Source: CAG-791 sp963593905
GTDB taxonomy: Bacteria; Bacillota; Clostridia; Lachnospirales; Lachnospiraceae
DNA length: 7,146 nt
Direction of reading: 5' to 3'
Assembly (NCBI GenBank): GCA_963593905.1
Contig: CAVBBL010000051.1
Span: forward strand, 1-7,146
Part shown: piece after piece, positions 1-5,195 of the stretch
Layout of the letters: every line of letters begins with the position of its first letter
Numbering within the stretch: the stretch's first letter is position 1
Program-made: the position numbers and the translations under genes
The notes under the pieces: model-generated
Seen by the model: only the letters and a program-made list of their open reading frames with translations
Database searches by the model: none
Told to the model about the DNA's origin: nothing

Positions 1-273
1 AAGGATAAAAAAGAAATCATTGTTACCTGTAAATGCGGATGTATGAGTTCTTATCATATTTTAATTGATGATGAAGACAGGGATTTCGACCAGTATGCAT
101 TTTTGTGTTTTATGAAATCAAATTTTGATACAGAAATAGGACCTTGGGCGGCATTTAAAACAAAACTTAGAAAAATATGGTGCATAATCAGAAACAAGGA
201 TTATTGCTATTCAGATACCATTATGAGCATTGAAGATTTTGAAGAATTCAAGCGATATATAAATCAATTTTAA
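1..273 (+). CDS. Small protein with CKCGC cluster, 5'-truncated by window
   Basis: The reading frame is open from the first base of the window, so the visible 90 residues are the C-terminal part of a longer protein. An ATG at 43 exists but has no ribosome binding site before it and would cut off a CKCGC cysteine cluster at visible residues 10-14. I therefore treat the gene as starting upstream of the window. The cysteines resemble half of a metal-binding knuckle. The rest is acidic then aromatic and basic (RKIWCIIRNKDYCYSD near the middle) and ends in a predicted helix (EDFEEFKRYINQF). There is no signal peptide or membrane segment. It lies 17 bases before the next gene in the same direction, probably one operon. 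The DNA is visibly more AT-rich than the ICE genes to the right. I recall similar small hypothetical proteins in clostridial genomes and prophages but know no function. Confidence 0.7.
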   Translation, partial: KDKKEIIVTCKCGCMSSYHILIDDEDRDFDQYAFLCFMKSNFDTEIGPWAAFKTKLRKIWCIIRNKDYCYSDTIMSIEDFEEFKRYINQF

Positions 274-290
274 AAGGGAGAGGACAAGTC

Positions 291-1070
291 ATGATCGTAC
301 AGGAATTAATGAATGAGGTGGATTCCAATAGAGTTGCGGATGCTTACATTCTGTTTGATTACCATTTTAGTAAAGATAATTTTGAACAAAGCCTCGTTGA
401 AAAATATCAGCATGTCGAAAAGGTCAGGCATGTGATTTCGGAGAATATAAGAGAATTTAAGGCATGTGAAATTGATTCGTCTAAAGGCGCATATACATTA
501 TTTGTCATGGAAACACCGGTAGACAGTTATGGAGATTCATGGAAGAAAGATCTGGATGGATTTTTAATACATGATAAAGAAATTTTATCAGTTTTGGACA
601 AGGATTTTCGCCTCTTTAACGATGATGGCGAGGTTTTGATTAATCATTATGGATTAGATATGGAATACATGGATGTTATGGCCGGTTATAAAGTGGCGGA
701 TTCATCGATAGAACTGCTTGGAAAAGAAATTTGTGCAGCCTACATTTTATCTTCTATGTTTTTCTTTGGATTTATGAGAGAGGAACGGGAGAAAAATTTG
801 GCGAAATTTTTTGAGGACTTAGAGGAGTCTGTAAAACAAATTGAACGCGGCGAGGTGGTTTCGCATGAATTAATTTTTGAAGAGTTTGAAGAAGAACTGG
901 AAAAGAAAATGTCGGAGGAAGAAAGAGCTTATCAAAAAGCCAAAAAGGATTTTGAAAAAGCTGTGGAGGAGATAGAAAATAAGCATAGACACGAAGTCTT
1001 TGCGGAAAGAGAGTTACTGTATATTGATATAATTCGTAAAGAGTACGGACAGAGGGGACATCTAAAATAA
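291..1070 (+). CDS. DUF6557-like hypothetical protein with C-terminal coiled coil
   Basis: A 259-residue soluble protein of unknown function. The start is well supported: AAAGGGAGAGG lies about nine bases before the ATG at 291. Residues 1-160 look like a folded alpha/beta domain, with landmarks LFDYHFSKDNFEQS near residues 21-34, TLFVMETP near 69-76 and a conserved-looking DGFLIHDKE segment near 89-97. Residues 150-162 (AYILSSMFFFGFM) are hydrophobic but short and followed by charged residues, so probably buried rather than membrane-spanning. From about 163 to 250 the protein is very rich in Glu and Lys with heptad-like spacing, indicating a long helix or coiled coil. The overall pattern matches my memory of DUF6557, usually about this length, but this was not checked. 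It follows the Cys-cluster protein closely and shares its AT-rich composition, so the pair may have arrived together. It converges on the acetyltransferase gene. Confidence 0.75.
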   Translation: MIVQELMNEVDSNRVADAYILFDYHFSKDNFEQSLVEKYQHVEKVRHVISENIREFKACEIDSSKGAYTLFVMETPVDSYGDSWKKDLDGFLIHDKEILSVLDKDFRLFNDDGEVLINHYGLDMEYMDVMAGYKVADSSIELLGKEICAAYILSSMFFFGFMREEREKNLAKFFEDLEESVKQIERGEVVSHELIFEEFEEELEKKMSEEERAYQKAKKDFEKAVEEIENKHRHEVFAERELLYIDIIRKEYGQRGHLK

Positions 1071-1126
1071 AAACATTTTTTAATGGTGGTTCTGAATTCA
1101 ACAAAATAAAGAAAACGGATCTTAGG

Positions 1127-1161
1127 TGTTGGACCTTAGGAGAATTTCTCTGGGTCCAGCA
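1127..1161 (-). terminator. Hairpin at the end of the acetyltransferase gene
   Basis: Bases 1127-1135 pair with 1153-1161 (nine pairs, one G-U), and the loop holds a further four-pair stem, 1140-1143 with 1147-1150. The structure spans the stop codon of the minus-strand acetyltransferase gene. Read on the minus strand it is followed, after about ten bases, by a T-rich stretch (TTTTCTTTATTTTG). The distance to the T tract is longer than in a classical intrinsic terminator, so this is a plausible but imperfect one. The position between two convergent genes supports it. Confidence 0.35.
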
Positions 1162-1684
1162 TCTTTATTATTTTGGCAGGATTTCCTACCACTACAGCGT
1201 AATCAGGTACATCCTTGGTCACTACAGAAGCAGCTCCAACAATGGCATGTTTCCCGATACATATGCCTGGCAGGATGGAAGCACCGGCTCCGATCCAGGC
1301 CCCTTTTTTGATCAGAATCGGTTTGCAGGTAAGTACCTGGCGGTCATAGACGTCATGATTATTGGAAAGCAGCTGAACATTGGCCGCAATCTGCACGTCA
1401 TCTTCGATGGTAATTCCGCCTCTGGCCATGGCAAGAAGATTGGAATTGATAAAGACACGTTTGCCAATCTTTATGCTGCTGACACAGGAGCCACTGATGG
1501 GAGCAGCCACATAGCTGCCCTGGCCCAGATTATCTCCAAACAAATCATTTAATAGTTCGTTATACTCATCCGTGAAGGGCAGGGTATGATTCAGTTTGAA
1601 CATTACCTGGTTAGCCCGCATCATTTCCTTGGATCCTTCCGGATTGGGAATCCGCATATCTACTCGGATTTCTTCACATTCCAT
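1136..1684 (-). CDS. Maltose/galactoside-type O-acetyltransferase (left-handed beta-helix)
   Basis: A 182-residue enzyme of the Maa/LacA/NodL hexapeptide-repeat family, which moves an acetyl group from acetyl-CoA to the hydroxyl of a sugar in the cytoplasm. Residues 14-53 form the short helical N-terminal segment typical of this family. From about residue 60 to 172 the repeated [IV]-G/x-x pattern of a left-handed beta-helix is clear (ITIEDDVQIAANVQLL, WIGAGASILPGICIGKHAIVGAASVV), ending in the family hallmark VVGNPAKII at 165-173. His110 in LSNNHDVYD sits where LacA and its relatives have the catalytic histidine. Length is normal. The ATG at 1684 has AAGGAT about nine bases upstream. It lies 17 bases after the flavodoxin gene and is presumably co-transcribed with it from the promoter at 2235-2267. 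The acceptor sugar cannot be told from sequence. Family assignment is secure; substrate is not. Confidence 0.93.
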   Translation of the reverse strand: MECEEIRVDMRIPNPEGSKEMMRANQVMFKLNHTLPFTDEYNELLNDLFGDNLGQGSYVAAPISGSCVSSIKIGKRVFINSNLLAMARGGITIEDDVQIAANVQLLSNNHDVYDRQVLTCKPILIKKGAWIGAGASILPGICIGKHAIVGAASVVTKDVPDYAVVVGNPAKIIKMLDPEKFS

Positions 1685-1701
1685 TTAATAACACATCCTT
1701 C

Positions 1702-2202
1702 TTATACCCATTTTTCAAGGGCTGTCTTAGCGGAATCAACGTTGCTTCCGTGAATGGCAAGTCCTTTTTCTACGATTGCATTCGAAGCACATTTCTTGAT
1801 GTCATTCTCTGTGCCGGAAAGACCACTACCTTCATGAGTGCAGAAAGGATGGATTTTCTTGCCGTCAAAATCAAGGCTTTCTAAAAATGTATAAACAGCC
1901 ATGGGCATGGTGCCGCAATAGTTCGGATAGCCAAGATAAATCTCATCGTACTGATCAAAATTCTCAGGCAGGGAAACAAGCTTTGGTCTTGCATTTTCCT
2001 GTTTATCTTTTCGCGCCTGATCGACGCATTCTTTGTAATCTGCAGAATAAGGAACTTTCTGTTCAATCTTAAATAGGTCTGCACTTGTCAGCTCAGCAAT
2101 CATCTTTGCCGCTTTCTCAGTATTTCCCACTTCGATATGTTTCATAGATCCGCCGAAGTAATTCTCATCGGCTCTGGAATAAAAGGCTACTAATTTTGCC
2201 AT
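1702..2202 (-). CDS. Flavodoxin family protein (FMN-binding)
   Basis: A 166-residue flavodoxin-like protein, a cytoplasmic FMN carrier or small NAD(P)H oxidoreductase. The N-terminal strand and loop KLVAFYSRADENYF (residues 3-16) followed by GNTEKAA (26-32) form the FMN phosphate-binding region. GYPNYCGTMPMAVYTFLE (91-108) is the second flavin loop, and THEGSGLSGTENDIKK (122-137) the third. Length fits short-chain flavodoxins. The frame stays open to an ATG at 2232, but the start at 2202 is chosen because AAAGGAGAT lies about seven bases upstream, and because the upstream region carries the promoter, whose -10 box would overlap a start at 2232. The acetyltransferase gene follows 17 bases downstream. 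The promoter architecture suggests induction through a MerR-family regulator, which would fit a redox or electrophile response; that link is inference. Confidence 0.9.
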   Translation of the reverse strand: MAKLVAFYSRADENYFGGSMKHIEVGNTEKAAKMIAELTSADLFKIEQKVPYSADYKECVDQARKDKQENARPKLVSLPENFDQYDEIYLGYPNYCGTMPMAVYTFLESLDFDGKKIHPFCTHEGSGLSGTENDIKKCASNAIVEKGLAIHGSNVDSAKTALEKWV

Positions 2203-2234
2203 GAGTTTCATCTCCTTTATAAGTTTTCGCATTA

Positions 2235-2267
2235 ATCATAGCACTTGAACCTTACTTCAGGTCAAGT
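2235..2267 (-). promoter_or_regulatory. MerR-type operator-promoter of the flavodoxin operon
   Basis: On the minus strand a -35 box TTGACC (2265-2260) and a -10 box TATGAT (2240-2235) are separated by 19 bases, longer than the normal 17. The spacer lies inside a dyad at 2243-2267 whose outer arms are ACTTGA and TCAAGT. Overlong 19-20-base spacers containing a dyad are the hallmark of promoters remodelled by MerR-family activators. The -10 box lies about 33 bases upstream of the flavodoxin start codon. No MerR-type regulator gene is visible in the window. Confidence 0.7.
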
Positions 2268-2469
2268 GGTTTATGCTTTTGGATTGCTTTTGATCATCGT
2301 CAATATGTACGAAAATCGCAAACTGAAGTTGGCAAAGTTTCACAAAAACCAAAAAATCCTCAAATTTTTTTAAATATTTCCAAATTATCCGTCCCCATAA
2401 GAGAAGTGAGGGGGTAAAAAGCCTTCTCACCTGAACCTTGACAATTTCATACGCAGTCCTCCGGTTCAT
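2268..2469. other. AT-rich intergenic stretch, probable ICE left-boundary region
   Basis: About 200 bases without a supported gene. The left half is AT-rich (poly-A and poly-T runs at 2341-2390). It is followed by a sharp change to mixed sequence near 2390, with a hairpin in which GAGAAG (2401-2406) pairs with CTTCTC (2423-2428). Everything to the left looks like host chromosome or another island and everything right of about 2470 belongs with the ICE, so an attachment site of a Tn916/Tn1549-type tyrosine or serine recombinase could lie here. I cannot place the exact junction because the other end of the element is outside the window. Confidence 0.3.
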
Positions 2470-2815
2470 ATCCTTGTATGTGGAGCAACAAGTTTTCTGC
2501 CGCCAAGACGCGTCGAAGCAAATTACGCTGAGCGATCAACAGAGAAACGAAACAGACCTGATGGTACGGTCTGATTGCCAAGAAGCATGCAGGGGACAAT
2601 GATACTTCCGTCTAGTCGCAGTTTAGCTGCGGGCGGCCCGGTGAGATCCACGGGGAGGTAAAACGGCCTATGAGCGTCTGACCAAGATGCGGGCCGGAGG
2701 GTTCCTGTTTTCAGTTCAGGGTGTCGGGGACAAGCAAAACTGAAAAATATTAGCAATACGATTTAATCGTGAAAACTATGAGGCAGAGTATCACTTACGT
2801 ATTCTGCCTTATCCT
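2470..2815 (+). ncRNA. Candidate structured non-coding RNA or structured DNA element
   Basis: About 340 bases with no credible gene but many complementary segments. CAGACC (2553-2558) pairs with GGTCTG (2568-2573). CGCAG (2617-2621) pairs with CTGCG (2627-2631). CGGCCCG (2634-2640) pairs with CGGGCCG (2690-2696), closing a 49-base internal domain. TTTTCAGTT (2708-2716) pairs with AACTGAAAA (2738-2746), with TGTC/GACA (2722-2725, 2729-2732) inside. A possible pseudoknot joins TTCCGT (2606-2611) to ACGGGG (2650-2655). A ten-pair hairpin at 2781-2809 could end the transcript. The only long reading frame here, on the minus strand at 2523-2756, starts with TTG and has no ribosome binding site. The plus strand is preferred because the transfer operon follows on that strand, but no clear promoter is visible, so the strand and the RNA nature are inferred. 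It could instead be a leader with attenuators or part of an origin. Confidence 0.45.
2781..2809 (+). terminator. Hairpin with weak T tract ahead of the ICE operon
   Basis: AGGCAGAGTA (2781-2790) pairs with TATTCTGCCT (2800-2809) over ten pairs with one G-U and a nine-base loop. It is followed by TTATCCTTTT. The interrupted T tract makes it a weak intrinsic terminator or an attenuator rather than a clear-cut stop. It lies 88 bases before the first operon gene and after the structured element, so it may end that transcript or regulate read-through into the operon. Confidence 0.45.
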
Positions 2816-2897
2816 TTTGCGATTAAGAAACTGATCTACCTGTCCACACCAGGCGGTGAAGGAATTAACGCAAAAATAAATTTTGGAGGTAAGAAAT

Positions 2898-3014
2898 ATG
2901 ATAAAGGAAATCATGATTGCAGTTTTGGTCATAGCATTTGTAGGAAGTGTAGTAGTAGCACATTGTCTTTGTAAGGCAGCCAGCAGAGGTGATCGTTTTA
3001 TCAGAATCAATTGA
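2898..3014 (+). CDS. 38-residue single-span membrane peptide
   Basis: A very short gene supported by a strong ribosome binding site, TTGGAGGT, about seven bases before the ATG at 2898. The peptide starts MIKEIM, has one hydrophobic segment at about residues 6-23 (MIAVLVIAFVGSVVVAHC), and ends in a short basic tail (KAASRGDRFIRIN). Single-span peptides of this size are common at the head of Tn1549-like transfer operons. It resembles DUF3789-type small proteins in size and layout, but I cannot confirm that family. It is the first gene after the structured leader and is followed 19 bases later by the first Cys-rich protein. Function unknown. Confidence 0.65.
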   Translation: MIKEIMIAVLVIAFVGSVVVAHCLCKAASRGDRFIRIN

Positions 3015-3033
3015 GGAGAGGAGAAACCGAGAA

Positions 3034-3294
3034 ATGATGAAATATAGATACGCAGAGGATAAACCCAGGGATTGCCAATATTGTTACTGGTGGGGTGGTA
3101 AAAAGCAGGGATGCACATTAGGTGAAGAGAACTGCTATTACCTGATTCCAGTGAAGCCAAAGAAGAAAACAAACCCATGTGATGGTTGTTCTTATGGGAA
3201 AAACGGCCCATGTATCGGATTCTGTATGAAAGAAATCCTTCAATCAAGCAGAAAAGGGTCAGGTGGGAAGGTGGTGAGCACATGCAGGCATTAA
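3034..3294 (+). CDS. Small Cys-rich protein A, putative metal-binding
   Basis: An 86-residue protein with nine cysteines at 14, 17, 27, 34, 49, 52, 60, 64 and 84. The pattern is two CxxC pairs (CQYC, CDGC), each followed by two more cysteines, which fits two four-cysteine zinc-binding knuckles joined by a basic linker (VKPKKKTNP). The frame is open from an ATG at 2989, but the start at 3034 is chosen because a run of SD-like GGAGAGGAG lies about ten bases upstream and because an earlier start would overlap the preceding gene. The last 13 bases overlap the next gene in another frame. The position just before the replication initiator suggests a small DNA- or protein-binding accessory factor of the ICE, which is inference. 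No family recognised. Confidence 0.75.
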   Translation: MMKYRYAEDKPRDCQYCYWWGGKKQGCTLGEENCYYLIPVKPKKKTNPCDGCSYGKNGPCIGFCMKEILQSSRKGSGGKVVSTCRH

Positions 3295-3497
3295 CAGAAA
3301 ACCGTCTGGTTCATTATGAAGTGGCCATGCGAAAAGCAGGAGATCCTTCCTTTGAAATGGCAGAGGATTATTTCTGCTGGGGATGTAAATGCCATCGACC
3401 GGTTTGGAAATATCGCTTCTGCAAACATTTGGAGTGTCCATATATCAAAGGGCAGAAAACCTTCCGAGAGGAGGCATATGTCGATGGCTCAGAGTAA
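3282..3497 (+). CDS. Small Cys-rich protein B, putative metal-binding
   Basis: A 71-residue protein with a helical N-terminal half (residues 1-28) and a compact cysteine cluster: CWGCKC at 32-37, then Cys47 and Cys52 separated by KHLE, with His38 nearby, consistent with one zinc site. The ATG at 3282 is preferred over an upstream ATG at 3186 because GGGAAGGTGGTG lies close upstream and because the earlier start would overlap most of the preceding gene. It overlaps the Cys-rich gene before it by 13 bases and the initiator gene after it by 14 bases, so the three genes are probably translationally coupled. No family recognised. Two adjacent, unrelated-looking Cys-rich miniproteins in front of a rep gene is a noteworthy arrangement. 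Confidence 0.7.
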   Translation: MQALTENRLVHYEVAMRKAGDPSFEMAEDYFCWGCKCHRPVWKYRFCKHLECPYIKGQKTFREEAYVDGSE

Positions 3498-4329
3498 AAA
3501 ATATTACTGGTTAAAACTCAATGAACATTTTTTTAGTCAGGTCACAATAAAATATCTTCGCAAATTACCGCAGGGAGATACAGTGGTGATTGTTTATCTG
3601 AAATTGCTACTGGTAAGTCTTAAGTCAGACGGTGTGATTTACCTAAGAGGTATCTATTCCAGCATTGAGGATGAGGTGGCCTTGCTAATTGATGAAGACG
3701 CGATGGCTGTCCGGCTTACCCTTCAGGCTTTGAATAAGATTAATCTGATCGAGCAGGGAACTGAAGAGGGTGTGCTCCAGATGACTGATTTTCAGGATAT
3801 GGTGGGATCGGAATCCGGATCTGCAGTCAGAATGAGAAATCATCGGGCAAGAAAAGAACTGGCTGAAAATAAGCTGGTTGCTTTGCCGGAAAAGGCTAAG
3901 GTGTCACAATGTGACGCTGATGTGACAGGTAGTGACTTCCGAATGACAGCCAGTTACAGCAATGTGATTTTAGGTGACACAGAGATAGAGAAAGAGAGAG
4001 AGACAGAGAAAAAGATAGAGAAAGAAACAGAGTCAGATGAAGAGTTAGAGCAGAAGCAGAAAGCCAGCTGGCCACACGGTCCTTATGGAGTTAACGAAAA
4101 TGTGATTCTTTCTGATGCGGAATATGACAGCCTCAAAAAGCTCTATCCGGATTATCTGGTGAAAATCGATTATTTCTCTTCCTACATGGCCACTACTGGC
4201 AAGAAATATGATAACCATTATCACACCATTCTGCAGTGGGCAAAGAAGGATGAGCTGAAGCGGCCACAGGCAGCAAATAAAAAAAAGCCTTTTGAGGATT
4301 ATTCATTTGAGGAAGGGGAGAGTTTTTGA
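3484..4329 (+). CDS. Phage-type replisome organizer / ICE replication initiator
   Basis: A 281-residue protein. Residues 1-95 match the phage replisome organizer N-terminal domain (TIGR01714-like: KKYYWLKLNEHFF, LPQGDTVVIVYLKLLLVSLKSDGVIYL), a winged-helix fold that binds origin DNA. Residues 165-192 are a Glu/Lys/Arg low-complexity linker encoded by an AG-rich tract. Residues 207-256 (LSDAEYDSLKKLYPD, YFSSYMATTGKKYDNHYHTILQWAKKDE) form the C-terminal helical domain typical of these proteins, thought to contact the helicase loader. ATG 3478 is possible, but GAGAGGAGG ends only three bases before it; ATG 3484 has a nine-base spacer and gives the usual N-terminus, so I use it. The gene carries an internal helically phased repeat array at 3901-3978, a likely origin. 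The DnaC-like loader overlaps its stop codon. The family call is firm; that it drives ICE replication is inference from context. Confidence 0.88.
   Translation: MAQSKKYYWLKLNEHFFSQVTIKYLRKLPQGDTVVIVYLKLLLVSLKSDGVIYLRGIYSSIEDEVALLIDEDAMAVRLTLQALNKINLIEQGTEEGVLQMTDFQDMVGSESGSAVRMRNHRARKELAENKLVALPEKAKVSQCDADVTGSDFRMTASYSNVILGDTEIEKERETEKKIEKETESDEELEQKQKASWPHGPYGVNENVILSDAEYDSLKKLYPDYLVKIDYFSSYMATTGKKYDNHYHTILQWAKKDELKRPQAANKKKPFEDYSFEEGESF
3901..3978 (+). repeat. Eight GTGAC-like iterons phased at 10-11 bases, putative origin
   Basis: Pentamers start at 3901 (GTGTC), 3911 (GTGAC), 3922 (GTGAC), 3932 (GTGAC), 3943 (ATGAC), 3953 (GTTAC), 3964 (GTGAT) and 3974 (GTGAC). Steps are 10,11,10,11,10,11,10, a mean of about 10.4, or one helical turn. 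Each copy matches GTGAC with at most one change. A single-base spacing shift alternates their reading frame, so a simple protein repeat does not explain all copies. The array sits in the linker region of the replication initiator gene, where phages and RepA_N plasmids commonly carry their origin iterons. Confidence 0.6.
3979..4062 (+). repeat. Purine-rich (GA-type) low-complexity tract, possible unwinding element
   Basis: Directly after the iterons the plus strand is almost all A and G for over 80 bases, made of AGAGA, AGAAA and GAGAC units. It encodes the EK-rich linker of the initiator (residues 166-193). Strong purine/pyrimidine strand asymmetry next to iterons could ease melting or allow triplex formation. 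It may also simply be the codon outcome of an EK-rich linker. Confidence 0.5.
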
Positions 4330-5183
4330 TGGATGTAAAAGATGTACTTGATGGGATTGTTGAAAAGGAAGCGGATGATGGCATCCTAATTACCACTCCA
4401 GGGGATTATGTTGGTGAAGACGGTCTTCTTTACTGCGGCAACTGCCATACCCGCAAGCAGCGCAGTATTCTCTGGCCTTTATCAGGCAGAGAAATGACTG
4501 TTTCGGTACTTTGTAAATGTGGCGAGGAGCGTCAGGAAAGAGAAGAAGCGGAGATTCGTCGTAAAGAAGAGCTGGATCGGATCAGGAGAGCTAAAGGCAC
4601 CTGTATCCATGACAGGGCACTTCTGGAGTGCACCTTTGAAAAGGATGACGGCATGCTGCCACAGCTAAAATCAGCCAGAAAATACGTGGATACCTGGCCG
4701 GAGCGAAAAGCCAACAATGACGGTCTATTATTGTGGGGTGGTGTCGGATCCGGCAAGACATTTTATGCGGCCTGCATTGCCAATGCCCTGATCGAGCAGG
4801 GTGTTACAGTGATGATGACCAACTTCGCCAAGATATTAAACAAGCTCAGCGGCATGTATTCCGAAGACAAAAATGCTTTCGTAGCAAGTCTTATGAGTTA
4901 TTCCCTTCTGATCATTGATGATCTGGGAATCGAGAGAAATACGGAGTTTGCATTAGAGCAGGTATTTAACATTATTGATGAGCGGTACAAGACAAGGCTG
5001 CCGCTGATCGTTACAACAAATTTATCAATGAACACTTTGAAGAACCCGGAAGATATCGCCCATCAGCGTATCTATGACCGGGTTCTTGCTATGTGTATCC
5101 CGGTGAGCTTTCAGGGCATCAATCACAGAAGCCTGGAGAGCGAACAGAAAATGAAGAACGGCGCAAGCCTTTTTAGAGATTAG
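4329..5183 (+). CDS. DnaC-like helicase loader ATPase with N-terminal zinc-ribbon-like segment
   Basis: A 284-residue AAA+ ATPase of the DnaC/IstB group, expected to load the host replicative helicase DnaB at the origin marked by the initiator. Cysteines at 36 and 39 (CGNC) and 62 and 64 (CKC) form a zinc-ribbon-like pair, followed by a charged helix (66-90). The AAA+ core has Walker A GGVGSGKT at 137-144, Walker B LLIIDDLG at 193-200, sensor 1 TTN at 229-231 and an arginine-finger region RIYDR at 247-251. All key residues are present. The ATG at 4329 overlaps the initiator's TGA (TGATG), with GGAAGGGGAG eight bases upstream; a TTG at 4326 in the same frame is less likely. No helicase gene is visible nearby, consistent with use of the host enzyme. 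Confidence 0.92.
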   Translation: MDVKDVLDGIVEKEADDGILITTPGDYVGEDGLLYCGNCHTRKQRSILWPLSGREMTVSVLCKCGEERQEREEAEIRRKEELDRIRRAKGTCIHDRALLECTFEKDDGMLPQLKSARKYVDTWPERKANNDGLLLWGGVGSGKTFYAACIANALIEQGVTVMMTNFAKILNKLSGMYSEDKNAFVASLMSYSLLIIDDLGIERNTEFALEQVFNIIDERYKTRLPLIVTTNLSMNTLKNPEDIAHQRIYDRVLAMCIPVSFQGINHRSLESEQKMKNGASLFRD

Positions 5184-5195
5184 GAGAAATTTAAG

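Noticed and set aside
772..1104. 110-codon minus-strand Pro/Phe-rich frame
   Set aside because: It is a mirror of the Glu/Lys-rich coiled-coil coding region on the plus strand; Pro and Phe richness is the expected antisense product.
1126..1552. Two plus-strand frames (1126-1311 and 1247-1552)
   Set aside because: Both lie inside the well-supported minus-strand acetyltransferase and have no domain or good start.
2257..2469. 70-codon minus-strand frame
   Set aside because: It would end inside the MerR-type operator, its start has AAGGAT directly abutting the ATG, and the protein is not family-like.
2438..2474. TTGACA as a plus-strand promoter for the leader element
   Set aside because: The only TATCCT-like -10 candidate is about 25 bases away, and the base positions at normal spacing (CCGGTT) do not resemble a -10 box.
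2553..2573. CTGATGG near a small stem as a hammerhead ribozyme core
   Set aside because: The core requires CUGAUGA plus a GAAA segment and a cleavage-site stem in the right order; these are not present here.
2523..2756. 77-codon minus-strand frame across the structured element
   Set aside because: It begins with TTG, has no ribosome binding site, lies over dense self-complementary sequence and shows low-complexity, non-protein-like composition. More likely a by-product of the conserved non-coding sequence.
2470..2815. Group II intron or group I intron core
   Set aside because: I find no domain V-like hairpin, no GTGYG 5' start, no reverse transcriptase gene and no group I core sequences.
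2795..3283. 162-codon minus-strand frame
   Set aside because: It runs antisense through the small membrane peptide and the Cys-rich gene, which have proper ribosome binding sites and protein-like composition. No domain recognised.
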